Of a DNA stretch of 64,000 bases, positions 14,435 to 33,033 are shown in pieces (position 1 is the stretch's first letter; each line of letters begins with the position of its first letter). This stretch comes from Gymnopus androsaceus JB14 (lineage: Eukaryota; Basidiomycota; Agaricomycetes; Agaricales; Omphalotaceae), in the NCBI GenBank assembly GCA_009733575.1, contig ML769500.1:62001-126000 (forward strand). Reading direction: 5' to 3'. A program made the translations under genes and the position numbers. A model generated the notes under the pieces. It saw only the letters and a list, made by a program, of their open reading frames with translations. It was not told where the DNA came from and searched no databases.

Positions 14435-16818
14435 TCAGTGATGGAAAGTAACAGGCATCGAGTTGATGAAATCGATCTGCTCCTTGCGATAATTATCTGG
14501 AATGAGGGTCAGGTTGTCGCCGTTGAGCTGTATGAGGACCTGCAAAAGAATACGTTCAGCGATGAGTTCTGTCTTCGGTATGAGCACAACGCACTTGATT
14601 TTGAGGAGTGTATTGATCCCATGTAGGACCTGTGGAATCGGGCGCAGGATATTTAGACAGAGATCACTCTAGTCAGGATTTACTTACGGGAAACACCTTT
14701 CCCGTCGTTTGGAGTCAAGCTCGTGGCGAATGAGACCCAGTAATCAATGATCGCCGCAACCCAGCACAGTGTCAGATGCAGTTGCATTTTGCACACCTCC
14801 ATAAACGTAGAGAATTTCTGAACCATGAGCCACTTTGAAACGAATGAGTGAGTTTTACCTTGAATTTTTAATACCAGCACTCACCTCCGAAGAAAGGTGG
14901 GTTCTCGGGTTGGGGCTGCGTGAAGAGATACCCATAAGTTTCCACTCCTGCGTTGCTCGCGGTCTGCATCCAGAATCTTCGCTGTGACTGGAAGGTCAAA
15001 TCCCCAACTAAAACTTAATTTAGTCCTCGAAATGAGTATCTATTGGATGTCAGAATACTCACTAACTGCGGTAATTCTTCCGTAAGGTAGTAAGGTATTG
15101 TTAACGAAGAAGGAGAGAAGGAAAAGTGTTTACTCGTACCTTTTATATCCAGGGCTGAGGCCAAAGGTGTCATTTCCAGTATTGAACGGTGAGCCTAAAG
15201 CAGGGATATCCGGATATAGTGCCACTAGCTGCGCCACAGCTTTTTTTACTTGGGATTCGGAGACTAACTCTACCGCGGGAGGAGAGAAATTCGCCATAAT
15301 TACGCTCTCGATAAGTTCCGTAGTATAGTTATAGGAAGGCTGGGTGAAAACGGTTCCTATCCACGGAGTTGCAAATTATTCAACATATAACGAGAACGAA
15401 GTAAAGAAAGCCAAACCTTCATCCAAATCATCACCAGCGATGAAAGGGATCTTTGAAAAGATTCCTTTCGCAAATAGCAGCGATGGTAGCTCGGGCATGA
15501 ACCCACCCATCCCGTCGATAGTCGGACTCCAAGGAAATAGCTCTGTAAATTTGTTTTGCGCACTGACTAGGCCATCGAAGATGGCTGTAGTGTTGACAGA
15601 TCTCAAGCATTCAAAGGTGTTATCCGTCCAAGCAAGATTCTCGCATCCGGGAACTCCAGCAACAAAGTTGTCCCAGTCCACCTGGCGATGTAGAGGTCCG
15701 TAAGTAAGAGCTGTTGCGGCGGAGCCAGATTGCAATATCTATAAACAAGAACTCAGTGGTAGAGTACGTATCTTTGTGAACCAACTCACAGCTGCTCGGG
15801 CAAACTTCGAGATATCGGGATTCAAGAGCTGAATAGCTGTCATGATTGCACCAGCGCTCTCTCCAAATATTGTCACTCTGTCTAGATAAACATTAGGATC
15901 TCTGAAATTTCACCAGTTGAAATAATCCTCATACCTTTATCCCCACCAAACGCGCCGATGTTCTCTTGCACCCATGTTAGTGCAGCGATTTGATCGCTTA
16001 GAGCCAAGTTTAAAGCTTTTCGATCGGCTGCCTCTTGTCCTTGCGGGAAGCCCAGAGGCCCAAGTCGATAGTTGAAGCTAACATAGATGACGGGGGTCCC
16101 CTATAGTGATCAATCACGCAAATTAACTCGTCAGTGGGTGATTCGAAGTCGAAGGAAAGTCATCAAGTCCTAATCAAGACTGAAATCAGGCAAACATAAA
16201 CGCACCCGTGCAACACTTTGTGCCACAATCGCGCTTGCATTAAACCGGTTTGACGATCCTACATAAAAACCTCCGCCATACGTCCTGTAGTATTCCAGAG
16301 ATAAATGCAATAACTTCGAGAAACTCAATGCACGCTCACCAAAACATGACCGGCAGCGACGCGTTTGATGCTACGCCAGAGGGCCGAAACACGTTTATCG
16401 TCAAGCAATCCTCTGAAATCTCTGAACGAGGGAGATCCTAGAGTATTGGAGGCACTGCGGGTGAGGATGTGGGATGTGAAGGACATAATAGAGTCAACCT
16501 ACACTTTGCAAGCAAGAGAGCCCGAAATTACTAGCATTGAATTCCGAGTCAGTGGTGTCAAGGCTTGTTTTCAAGACCGGTCGTTGAAAGCGCAACGCTC
16601 CGAGGGGTGGCTCCGCGTAAGGAATACCTAAAAATCAGGGATTCATCAAGACAGTAGCAATTCCATCGCAGAGATGCCTCACCTCCAAAGAAATCTTGGT
16701 TCAAAAGCGTCACATCTCTCCCAATTAACGTTGTATTCCCTAACTGGACTTGTGGAGAGGTGGCACGTACGGCGGTGGTTGCAAGGGCTAGAGAGAATAA
16801 ACCTTGAGTGGCGACCAT
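14435..16818 (-). CDS. Secreted type-B carboxylesterase, copy 3, with a late frameshift
   Basis: Same family and exon layout as copy 2. Signal peptide [19 protein letters not shown], then [34 protein letters not shown] (about 16625), [11 protein letters not shown] (about 16280), [20 protein letters not shown], nucleophile [12 protein letters not shown] (about 15870), AGDDLDEG (about 15420) and the His-bearing [11 protein letters not shown] exon (about 14820). One extra base near 14757-14762 turns the expected VLGxAxIDYW into VLGCGDH and a stop. The last roughly 60 residues ([15 protein letters not shown] and NSMPVTFHH) are then out of frame but otherwise perfectly preserved. Either the gene lost its C-terminal helices very recently or this is a sequencing error. 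The insertion DS after LDTT (about 16550) is unique to this copy. Confidence 0.8.
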
Positions 16819-17830
16819 CGAGCTGGAATGAATGCAGGAAATGGATAGTCTGCCGATCAGTCCATTCAGCGTTTGGTTCATTATTTCATTGTGATGACAC
16901 TGTTGGCGACAGGCCGACACCGAGTAACTGAATTAAATAGACTGTTCCTTCAATCTGCCATAATGATAATGTCCATACCATTAAAATTGAGGGTACCTCA
17001 CTCTAACCAGCTACCCTTCAGCCCCTTTAAAACCTAGGTAATGCCAGGTTTATCTGGCGTGCAGGCGCGCTCTCGATCTTATCCTCGAAGTTGAGGAAGT
17101 CGGGAACGGTCAAGAAAAGTCAAGAAATGGTTCACGCTTTAGCGCTTGTTTAGCGCCTGCCTCCTCAAGCAATCAGGAAATATCGTTCTAGTCTGTTTCC
17201 AAGATAACTGCTACTCATACAGCCGGCCTTCATCTCTCTGCATCTATCCAAGCTTCCTTCACTCACCTTGGTTCCACACCTCGAATCTATCATTCATCGT
17301 CCAGCTTGGTCATTGAAAAGGGCATTGAACAGGCGACGTCCGAATTTGCGCTTGTTGCCGCGTCTCTTCGTGGATTATGTTCGAAGTTACAAGGCCTCGG
17401 CTATGCTGCTGCAAAAACTTGTGTTAAAGACTTTTCTCCTCTCTAGAGTCGCTTCAAACTGGATTCATATGTGGACCTGGGTTGCATCTTCACACGGAAT
17501 AACACAAACCCTTTCCTGATGACTTGGAGTTGCGTTCATCTTTCGCAATCACTCGTTTTGGGGATTTCATTGCGTTTATATTCGATTCGAGGGGGAAAAC
17601 ATTATTGGACTATTCCTCTCAACAAAAAGGACTACGTCTCCACACGTACGCAAGGATGGTTCGATATCGAAGTACGCGGCTATGGGCCTCGAGGTGGAGC
17701 TGGCGGGTGGTCCTTGTCGTGGGGCTGGTGAATCTGGTGTTACCGGTCGCGGAAAATACTGCCTTAAATGCGAATACAAACCCCTCATGCGCTTTCCACG
17801 ATGTATTACTGGAGCTGAGGTGAGCTCTGC
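16819..17830. other. Long spacer with unassigned coding-like fragments
   Basis: Between esterase copy 3 and the Kre9-like fragment. A plus-strand frame from about 17195 reads protein-like (TAGLHLSASIQASFTHLGST, then ATSEFALVAASLRGLCSKLQ), reaches a TAG near 17446 and reopens to about 17731 (CIFTRNNTNPF, FDIEVRGYGPRGGAGG). A neighbouring frame continues GAGESGVTGRGKYCLKCEYK. It could be an unrecognised spliced gene or a relic. No family is recognised. Confidence 0.3.
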
Positions 17831-17839
17831 TTATATTCT

Positions 17840-18250
17840 ACTTGCTATAAGGTTGTACGAGTGCATCTGGCAGGTAATACAGACGCTTAATACGCCATAG
17901 TACCCTACCTTGCTTCCACAAGTCTCATCGCCTTGATATTCTGGGCATGTTCCGGCACCAGACTGAAGCACCCCTGGCACATTTGAAAGCAAGAGAAAGG
18001 ACAGCGCTGTCGGAGGTCCATTGTACAAGCATTGTATCTCCGGGATCGTATTGATCTCCTGCAGAAGGACTATTCCACTGAACGCTGAGGTTCTTTGTCT
18101 GAAGCTAGAGCTGGTTTGATGTTCATAAAGAAGAGCGAGATGAAATGTGACGCTGAAGCAAATAACCACGATCTCGCGTTTTCCCGATTCCAAATACAGC
18201 GAGGTCAAAGCTGTAATTCGCATAAGATGATTTACATAGTTCGATAATAA
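17840..18250 (-). pseudogene. Kre9/Knh1-like secreted protein fragment, copy A
   Basis: The minus strand reads NLSVQWNSPSAGDQYDPGDT then MLVQWTSDSAVLSLAF (about 18090-17990), which resembles the Ser/Thr-rich GPI-anchored Kre9/Knh1 domain (pattern P-x-x-G-x-x-x-x-x-G-x-x-x-x-x-W-T-S). Next, in another frame, comes GAGTCPEYQGDETCGSK (about 17960-17905). An upstream hydrophobic stretch could be a signal peptide. No continuous gene structure could be drawn and the following exon after GSK was not found, so it looks incomplete. A diverged copy lies at 31000-31400, in the same position relative to an RPB1 3' end. The family assignment rests on pattern resemblance only. Confidence 0.4.
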
Positions 18251-18401
18251 TTGAAAATATTCTACATGATGTATTAGGACACAGAAACTAGCTAGATAAT
18301 ATTTGATTGAATGGCAACTTCCATTACAATGCAACATGCATGCAAACAGCGCAAGGGCGCACTGTGCATTATAAATAGTAATATCCACGAAGGTAGAACA
18401 T

Positions 18402-25023
<6,622 letters not shown>

Positions 25024-25417
25024 GGCGAAAGTGGATAGGGTAGCAGGCGATTTTCGAAAAAGCTGAGCAAGTTTTTACAATATCTAGAAGACACTGGAGC
25101 AATCGATTTGAAATCCTTGAGATTTTGTTGAGATCTAGTCGAATGTTGAAGGTAGAAAAAAAAGAGACCAGAGTCGAGATGACGGTTCGAGAAGAAATAG
25201 TAAAGAGTCAAGCCGGTTCCGTTTCATTGTTTAATATAGCCCGCGAGCGCTCAAAAGCTGTTCACGAATCAAACCACCGAATTCGTCGGCAGACACAAGC
25301 ACTGGCTTAGATACAGTCAGGCTGAGTGAGCATCAAAACAATCCTGCTAAGACAGGAGAAATTATAAATATTGAGTGAGCTCAAACAATAACCGATGATG
25401 CGATACGGACACTTTGG

Positions 25418-25442
25418 NNNNNNNNNNNNNNNNNNNNNNNNN
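25418..25442. other. Assembly gap (25 N)
   Basis: A run of N separates the RPB1 5' flank from an inverted copy of RPB1. Its length is probably a placeholder. The bases just left of it (25374-25417) match nothing else in the window, whereas the other copies of this flank continue differently from the same point (29110, 33378). Confidence 0.97.
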
Positions 25443-28400
25443 CCAATTTCAAATGCCAAACGTGCGGTGAATGTATGGCAGAGTGTCCTCCATTTTGGCA
25501 CATCGAGTTGGCAAGACCTGTCTTTCACCCGGGTTCGTTCTTTCTGTTCGTCTTAGACACTCTATCTTATTCTTCTTCCAGGTTTCATCATCAAAGTCAA
25601 AAAGATTTTGGAGTGCATTTGTGTAAACTGGGGAAACTTAAAGCCGATATCGTGAGTTGCATATTCCCTTTCCTCTACTCGTTTCGTCCCCCACAACCCA
25701 ATTTTCTGGGGGCTCTCTCCATGCCATGGAGAACCCCAACCCTTACTTTGTGAGTGCCTTGACTTAGTATTCAAGGCCTCCAGCTTGCTCTGCGACGGGG
25801 GGTGCGCACGTTTTCGATCGCTTGATCGCCGTGCTTCCCACTGTATCCGCCCAGAGTCGGTTGGACGCGAAGTTTGTGGTGAAATGGGGGGCTGAACGAG
25901 GAGTGCGAAACATGCATACCATGCGACGCGTATGATGGGTCTCTCCACTCACAGCTGTAACGCAGTCTTTTGGTGTGAGAATGACCGGTACTTGTTACTC
26001 TTTCATTGGTTTTTATCGTAGTTGTTGTTCTCTGTAGCTTAACGTCACTGGCTCTTTTATTTCTAATTCTTTTCGATTCATATCTTGCCAAATATTTCTC
26101 TTTGAACGCTTTGACTTTGCGATGGTCAGGCGGACCCCAATTTCGCCGACAAAAATCCGTCATATTCGTGACCCCAAAAAACGAATGGCAGTGGTCTGGG
26201 CAGTGGTCTGGGCTCATTGCAAGACAAAAATGGTTTGCGAGCCTGACGATCCCGAGGAGAGGGAGGTGCCGAGCGTGAGCCCGAAGAGTCCAAGCAGGGA
26301 CATGGAGGCTGTGGCTACGTCCAACCTCTTGTTAGAAAGGAAGGGTTTGAAGCTTTTCTTGCAGTACAAGAAGCCACAGGATGACGATGAGGTTAGTTAT
26401 CGTTCTCTATCTGACCTTTATACACAATCGACTCGCTTTATTAGGAAATTACATCCATGCCAACCTGACAAACGCTTGATGACCCCACAAGAAGTTTATA
26501 CCGCGTTCAAAAAGATGACCGAATTCCGATTTACATCTAATCGGACTTTCTGAAGAATACGCTCATCCGGAATGGATGATCCTCACAGTCATGCCGGTTC
26601 CTCCGCCTCCCGTTCGACCTAGTATCGCTGTCGATGGCGGTGCAATGCGAAGTGAGGACGACTTGACGTATAAGCCTTGGAGATATCATCAAGGCGTCGG
26701 CCAATGTACGAAGATGTGAACAAGAAGGTTTCTCCGCTCACGTCATCTCAGAGTTTGAACAGCTGCTGCAGGTATGCCCTTTTGTATCAATGACGAAATC
26801 ACCGCTAATTTCTTGTGTAGTTCCATGTCGCCACTTATATGGATAATGACATTGCCGGTATCCCGCAAACCTTACAGAATCCGGTCGTCCTGTCAAAGCC
26901 ATCCGTGCTCGTCTAAAAGGAAAGGAAGGTCGTCTACGAGGAAACTTGATGGGAAAGCGGGTCGTATTTTTCTGCACGTACTGTCATCACTGGAGATCCG
27001 AATCTGGAGCTGGACGAGGTTGGTGTACCGAGAAGTATTGCTATGAACTTGACTTTCCTGAACGAGGTGAGATTACTTGCTTTGGTTTGTTTTTCTTATT
27101 TATTCTGACGATGCTTGTAGTGACACCATACAATTATCGCGTATCTGCAAGAGTTGTCCGAAATGGTCCCCACTACCTACCCCGGTGCTCGTTACGTCGT
27201 TCGAGACACTGGTGAGCGGATAGATCTACGGTACAACAAGCGTGCGGATGCTTTCCTCCAATATGGCTGGGTCGTCGAAAGGCATTTGAAAGATGGGAGA
27301 TGAGTTGAACGTTACCGTTGAACGGACTCTTCGCTAACTCTTTCGCAGTTTCGTTCTTTTCAATCGACAACCGAGTCTGCACAAAGATGAGTATGATGAG
27401 TCATCGAGTGCGTCTTATGCCCTATTCCAGTAAGTTTTGTTGCCTTCTTCTGTTTGAAAGTAACTCAAAAGTCTCTTAGCATTCCGATGAACCTATCTGT
27501 GTAAGTCTGACATGCTTTTTAGATGAACTTGATCTATAAACCCTGTCTTCAGTACGCCGCCTACAATGCTGATTTCGATGGTGATGAGATGAACATGCAG
27601 TAAATGCAGCCGTCGTCTCTTTTCGTATGCTTCTCATTGTGTCATTGCAGTGTACCCCAGAGCGAAGAGACCCGTGCTGAACTAAGTCAGGTTGCCGGGT
27701 ACCTCGGCAGGTAGTTCTTCCTATTTTTGCGCGAGAATGGGCTTGCTGACTTAAACAGATCATTTCTCCCCAAGCCAACAAACCAGTTAATGGTGATTGG
27801 TCCAGGATATCTTTGTGGAATCGTAAATTCACTCTTCGAGACACTTTCCTTGATTGGAACCAAGTCCGAAAACATCCTATTGTGGGTTCCAGATTGGGAT
27901 GGCTCCGTTCCTATACCAGCTATTCTCAAAACCCAAAGCGCTATGGACTGGGTAAACAAATCCTCAGTCTTGCTATTCCTCGTGGTATCAATATTCATCG
28001 GGAGCCCGGATCCAAAGTCGTCCAACCCCTTTTTGATGATGGAATGCTAATCGAGAACGGGGATATTTATTCTTTGGTATCGTCGAGAAGAAAACGTTGG
28101 TGCTTCTCAAGGTGGCTTGGGTCCACGTCGTTTTCCGGAAAAGGGTCCCGAAGTTGACACGGCAGTTGTTCACTGGTCTACAAACGGTGGTGGACTATTG
28201 CTTCCCAAACGGGTTCAGTATCGGAATTGGTGATACCATTGCCGACAAAGATTACCATGTCTTATATCACCGAAACCATCGCGAGCCGCAAGGCTAAACG
28301 TCGCTAAAATCATCGAGGACCACGCATGGTCGTCTCAAACGTGGAGCCGGCATGACTATCCGTGAATCCTTTGAGAGTTTGGTTGAGCTCGGAGCTCAAC

Positions 28401-28507
28401 TTGTGCTCGTGACGATACTGGTCAGCATGCGCAGAAGACTTTTGAAGGAGCACAACAACGGTCAAGCCAGATGGTGGTTGCTGGTTCCAAGGGCTCGTTC
28501 ATCAACA
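25443..28507 (+). pseudogene. Inverted partial copy of RPB1 (internal 3 kb)
   Basis: On the plus strand this block repeats, exon and intron alike, the minus-strand RPB1 sequence from 24782 back to about 21716. It runs from [14 protein letters not shown] to the GSFINN region and includes a [10 protein letters not shown] copy near 27570-27600. Introns are retained, so it is a DNA-level copy, not a retrocopy. It is littered with one-base insertions and deletions (for instance around 26530, 26670 and 28310) that break the frame repeatedly. Its right end (28507/28508) joins exactly the sequence that in the intact gene follows 24782, so it looks like the RPB1 segment flipped in place. It cannot encode a polymerase subunit. 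Misassembly of a second allele is a serious alternative to a real inversion. Confidence 0.85.
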
Positions 28508-28764
28508 ATCTCTTCTCGGTCTATCGTCCCCAAGCGCGGATCCATCAGCCCTCCCATCTTTGGCTTGTGCGTAGACTCGTCCATAACCTCTGGATGTTCG
28601 ATTTTGGCGACCGAATACGCTTTCTGTAAGAAGTTAGTCAGCCACATGGAGCAAGAAACGACGATTAGAAACGCACGATTTCCTCTGGCGAAAGGATACC
28701 AAATCGCACCTCCTTCACTCTCTTGACAGGTGCCTGCAGAAAAGGCAAACTGATGGCCCAACAT
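28508..28764 (-). pseudogene. RPB1 5' end, second copy
   Basis: Near-identical to 24783-25021: [19 protein letters not shown] in the first frame (a one-base insertion near 28735 shifts the sequence after HQFAFSA), the first intron, and exon 2 [18 protein letters not shown] up to DPRLGTIDR. Homology continues upstream to about 29115, so the promoter region is duplicated as well. It stops coding at the junction with the inverted block. Unlike the copy next to the gap, this one continues into a long unique flank (29120 onward), which may be the true upstream neighbourhood of RPB1. Confidence 0.82.
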
Positions 28765-29119
28765 GGCGAAAGTGGATAGGGTAGCAGGCGATTTTCGAAA
28801 AAGCTGAGCAAGTTTTTACAGTATCTAGAAGACACTGGAGCAATCGATTTGAAATCCTTGAGATTTTGTTGAGATCTAGTCGAATGTTGAATGAGAGGTA
28901 GAAAAAAAAGAGACCAGAGTCGAGATGACGGTTCGAGAAGAAATAGTAAAGAGTCAAGCCGGTTCCGTTTCATTGTTTAATATAGCCCGCGAGCGCTCAA
29001 AAGCTGTTCACGAATCAAACCACCGAATTCGTCGGCAGACACAAGCACTGGCTTAGATACAGTCAGGCTGAGTGCTGAGTGCATCAAAACAATCCTGCTA
29101 AGACAGGAGAAATTATAAA

Positions 29120-29700
29120 TACCAAGTCACAGTCGTTGGTGATGTCGCAATCGACAACGATCAGCTGACCTTGAGTGTGAGGTGAGCGAGAGAGTCTCCC
29201 CAAGGTATTGACAACGTTATATTAAAGGACATACTTTCGTTTAAAGGTGATGTGAGCTCGAGCTCGATCATTGAAAGCCACAGCAGATTCTAGCGCCTCC
29301 GCTGGCGACAGTGCATGTCTTAGGGCAAGGTCTCAGTGGCACATGTAAAAAGTTGTTTTATTTTACAATTTAAAGCTACCTAGAGGAGAGTTCATCCCTC
29401 TCCCAGCTTCAGCCAGAGACATCGAACGGTTTTTGAACGGTGAATTTTGCGTTAGATACTTCTTTGGTTGAATTCAAAGACGTGGTGCCATCAAAATGCT
29501 TGAAAAATGCGTTGTGGACTCTAGAATACGTCGGAGTTTGATACACAATATCTGACGATTTTGTGACGAAGACATTGTGACGACGATGATACAACTTACG
29601 ACGTAGTGTCTTACAAGTATCCTCAAACTGACGTTCATGAACGTGGAGGAAAGGACCTACAACTTCAAGTCCCGATCATGTAAATCATCGATGATGCTAA
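29120..29700 (-). other. Unrecognised coding-like exons, block copy A
   Basis: Two protein-like stretches on the minus strand. One (about 29320-29135) reads LSPAEALESAVAFNDRARAH and ITFKRK, a GTATGT donor, then GQLIVVDCDITNDCD. The other (about 29690-29409) reads LEVVGPFLHVHERQFEDT, possibly a 49-bp intron, and VYQTPTYSRVHNAFFKHFDG to a stop at 29409. Both are conserved in a second copy at 33360-33950. No start codon is found, and a one-base difference near 29681 separates the copies. The family is not recognised; it may be the tail of a truncated gene. Confidence 0.4.
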
Positions 29701-29871
29701 TTTATGCTATTGTGCATCATTGACTCTCTTCCTCTTGCACCAAATGCGCGTCATGCACTTGGAAGGTCAGGATATAAAGAGAGGAAAGAAGTCCAGTAAC
29801 TCATCATCATATTTCCTCGAATTTTTCTTTACACTCTACAACCTTCTGAGCGCAATAACAACTTTTTCATT

Positions 29872-30288
29872 ATGACGAAATCTACTACTACTACTACCAC
29901 CTACGATGTATGTCCATTATTCTCCTCCAGGTCCGAGTCAATGCTTACAGGCATCTTAGGTTGGCGATCACGTCCAGTACCAAGCCATCGGCGGTGGCAA
30001 TGTAGAAAACTCGACTACCACAGGCGAGATTGTGGAGGTTGTTACGAGTAAAAAGCCCGCTGGTGAAACGGGTAACAAAGTCAATGTACGTGCCTACGTT
30101 CCTTCGAGATCTTCAGGAAAGGGCTTATTAAGCTATTCAGGCATCTGAGGAAGACCCTCGCTATGTTATTAGCAATGATAACGTTCGTCTTTATTTGCTC
30201 TAAATTTCATCGGTACGATAATTTTATTCCATAGACTGGCAAAGAAACAGCCTACAAGGAGAAGAATATCAAAGGGGTGACGGAGTAG
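29872..30288 (+). CDS. Hypervirulence-associated protein TUDOR domain (DUF2945-like), copy A
   Basis: A small single-domain protein of about 85 residues from four exons: MTKSTTTTTTYD, then VGDHVQYQAIGGGNVENSTT and TGEIVEVVTSKKPAGETGNK, then ASEEDPRYVISNDN, then TGKETAYKEKNIKGVTE and a stop at 30286. The G-D-x-V-x-Y start, the G-x-V/I-x-x-V core and the final Y-x-V-x-N-x-x-T-G-K-E-x-A-Y-K pattern are those of the Hva1 TUDOR (DUF2945) family, small proteins widespread in fungi and bacteria with no settled biochemical role. The three introns are 44-60 bp with GT-AG ends. An intact paralogue lies at 34131. The upstream 150 bp contain a TATA-like GATATAAAGAGAGG (about 29770). Confidence 0.85.
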
Positions 30289-30920
30289 AGATGTTGCTCC
30301 CCTCTAGGATGTTGATCATAGCAAGGAATCAATCAGTTATTGTCTAGTGTCGTGTTGCAATTGTACATATATGAAGCTCCAAAGTAAAATCTAATAAACC
30401 TACTTTTCATAATGAATCTTTGGCTAGCGGGTCATTGCCCTAGCGCTTTGTGAGCATTGAGCGTAAACTGAGAGCCTCCGAGTTGAATGTGCCGTACTAT
30501 TCGATGCCTTGTAAAAGCTGGGGCATAACAAGCCATTGTACTATGCCAGTAGTAAGTATTACTGGCTCATATCTTACTCACTGAAGCTTTGACATTACTT
30601 GCGTGGCTGGCACCCGCTGGAGATCTTGCGTGGCTGGCACCCGCTGGAGATCGTGCAGGCTCAGAGACAGTCTCAGATTGAGCACAACGAAAATTACAAA
30701 TTATATTTAATATTTATTTAAGTATGGGGCGCCCTGCAGATAAGTTCCAGCATTGAAACGCACTAAAAACTAAGAAACTAGATAAGAATTGAAGGGGATA
30801 TGAGTCGCTCAAGAAATCGCCCAAATCAAGCGTGAGAGCGTTAATCCAAACTATTTTGCAAATGACAATATAACAATAAAGTAGCCAATAAGCCCCTGAG
30901 ACAATGTAGGAGCTGAGGTG
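30289..30920. other. Intergenic with a short tandem repeat
   Basis: The left part (to about 30590) is the 3' flank duplicated with the TUDOR block (compare 34550-34800). The part from 30660 to 30900 is AT-rich, with no coding signal. Confidence 0.45.
30599..30652. repeat. 27-bp perfect tandem duplication
   Basis: Two identical, adjacent copies of a 27-bp unit beginning TTGCGTGGCTGGCACCC (30599-30625 and 30626-30652). The other copy of this block (around 34790) lacks it. Confidence 0.9.
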
Positions 30921-30929
30921 AGCCTAGTT

Positions 30930-31400
30930 ATATTCTACTTGTTATAAGGTTGTACGAGTGCATCCCGCAGGTGATACAGATGCTTAATACGACATAGTAC
31001 TCTACCGTAGTAGGGTTTACCGTACTTCCGCATTGAAGTCTCATCGCCTTGATATTCTGGGCACGTTTCTGCACCAGACTGAAGCTCCCCTTGCACATTT
31101 TGAAAGCAGGAGAAATGATAGCAGTGTCGGAGTCCATTTTATGAGTACATGGTACCTCCGGGACTGTATTGCTCTCCTGCAGAAGGACTATTCCACTGAA
31201 CGTTGAGGTTCTTCATCTGAATGCTGGAGCTGGTTTGATATTCATAAAGAAGAATGTTCCAAGTGTAGTTTGAGCCCGCGGCTTAAAGATGAAAGAAATA
31301 TAGTGATGACGAAGGTAAGAACCAAGAAGCGAATAACCGTTTTCTGAATCTCAATTCCAAATATAGCATGGTCAAAGCTGGCTTTCTCATCGCTCAAATC
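30930..31400 (-). pseudogene. Kre9/Knh1-like fragment, copy B
   Basis: Diverged copy of 17840-18250: NLNVQWNSPSAGEQYSPGGT (about 31215-31155) and LQSGAETCPEYQGDET (about 31085-31035) are in one frame here but with stops between, and MDSDTAIISPAFKMCKGSFS lies in a neighbouring frame. A segment SNYTWNILLYEYQTSSS just upstream (about 31280) is lacking or altered in copy A. It sits downstream of the RPB1 chimera, in the same order as copy A downstream of true RPB1, so the whole 3' neighbourhood was duplicated together. Confidence 0.4.
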
Positions 31401-31550
31401 ATCGCCATAATTCTAGCTCGATGATACTCGAATGAATGTCAACTCTACCAATGCCACATGCGCATGCACAACAGGACAAAGGCGCACTGAGCAGTAAAAT
31501 AAAGATCTCATACGTGTATATAAATAGTAATTTCCGTCAAGGCGGAAAAT

Positions 31551-33033
31551 TCACTGATTCCAAGACGGAGATGACTGATAGGAGTGACTGCGGTGAACAC
31601 TTCCGTTCTGGGAAGGATTCGCAGGAGACCGTGATGGAGACATCGGGTTGTACGCAGGACACGCGGGAGCTAGAGTAGAGCAATACGGGAGAAAACTGAT
31701 GGTAAGCGAGTGCTGTCGAAATCACATCAAAAAAAGATTAGCACGGAGAACGAAAAAAAAACACAAGAAGCGTGACGGGAGAAGCAGGCGCTGGATGAAG
31801 AGAGGAACGTCAGAAGATGTTGGAACGCCAAATATAAAAAGTACTAACAATACCGCGGCGAAGTCATAAGAGAGGTAGGCGAGTACCTGGGAGATGAAGG
31901 GGACAATTGGGCGGGAGCTGTAGAAGTTATGTTTAGTACAAAGCATAGACCAAAAAAAAGCTCGAAACACTCACAAGCTGTAAGAAAAACCTGGGTGATG
32001 AATATGTCAATAAATTGAAGCAATAAAAGGAACACTTGCTAGGTAAGTCTATAGAAGAAGAAAATGAGCGTATGAATAAACAGGAAGACTTGCATCGTGG
32101 AGACACCGGACTGAAAGACGGACTCGTTGGTGAATAACGCGGCATGTAGGACTGAAGGATGGAGATGGTGGAGTATAACGCGGGGAAGTCTAGGAGAACA
32201 ACGGAGAGGTAGGCGAATATCTTGGGTTCGTTGGTGAGAAGGCCAGAGATGCAGGGTTGAACGCAGGTGATGTCGGCGAATAAAGTAGCTCCACAACTCG
32301 AATCGTAGAAGGGTGACGTTCTACCATAAATCATTGATGAAGTAGCATCTCCACCGAACGGAGACTGAACGATCCCAGGCGAAGTAGGAGAATATGCATT
32401 CGGAGAGCTAGGGCTATATCACGATCCTCCTGAGAACATACCTCCAGTGCCTTTAGGACTCTGTCCCCACTCGAGATACGGGAAACTACCAGTTTTCTCG
32501 CTACTGTTAACGGCCAGAGGTGAGAAGGCAGCCTGATTGCCACTTTTGAACAAGCCGTTATCCCACATATTCATCTGAGCAGCCATCATCGTCTGCACTG
32601 GGAGTCGGTGATCCACAATAGCATCCTTCAGCGTGTCGATGTCGAGGGCGGTGTCGAACGCTCCTGTACCCGTTGATGCCATCTGCCCGGACATGACATT
32701 CTCCGCAACACCATGACAGTCATTCTTCTCTCCAACAGCCGCAGCCTCCATCAAGATTTCAACCGTCTCCTCGAAAGAACGCCTCATGAGAGCACTTGTA
32801 TCGTCCCCAAGCGCGAATCCATCAGCCTCCCATCTTTGGCTTGTGCGTAGACTCGTCCATAACCTCTGGATGTTCGATTTTGGCGACCGGATACGCTTTC
32901 TGTGAGATGTTAGCGACAGTGGAGCAAACAGACGATTAAACCGCACAATTTCCTCCGGCGAAAGGATACCAAATTGTACCTCCTTCACTCTCTTGACAGG
33001 CGCTGGAGAAAAGGCAAACTGATGGCCCAACAT
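31551..33033 (-). pseudogene. RPB1 chimera 1: N-terminus joined to CTD end
   Basis: Starts [20 protein letters not shown] (33033), keeps intron 1 and most of exon 2, then at about 32805 jumps directly to [20 protein letters not shown], which in true RPB1 lies about 5 kb downstream, and continues through the CTD (degraded heptads, 32330-31850) to the matching end QNGSVHRSHSYQSSPSW plus NQ. Clamp, active site and nearly all catalytic domains are deleted. A one-base loss in exon 2 (GGAGGC for GGAGGGC, about 32827) sets the frame so that 33033-32419 is open for 204 codons if intron 1 is read through. It could therefore give a short protein, but no polymerase function is possible. Introns are retained, so it is a DNA-level copy. 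Confidence 0.85.

Noticed and set aside
25443..28507. A second functional RPB1 gene on the plus strand
   Set aside because: It lacks both the start exon and the C-terminal half and contains many frame-breaking indels.
31551..33033. A processed (retro-) copy of RPB1
   Set aside because: Intron 1 and flanking non-coding DNA are retained, so it was copied at the DNA level.
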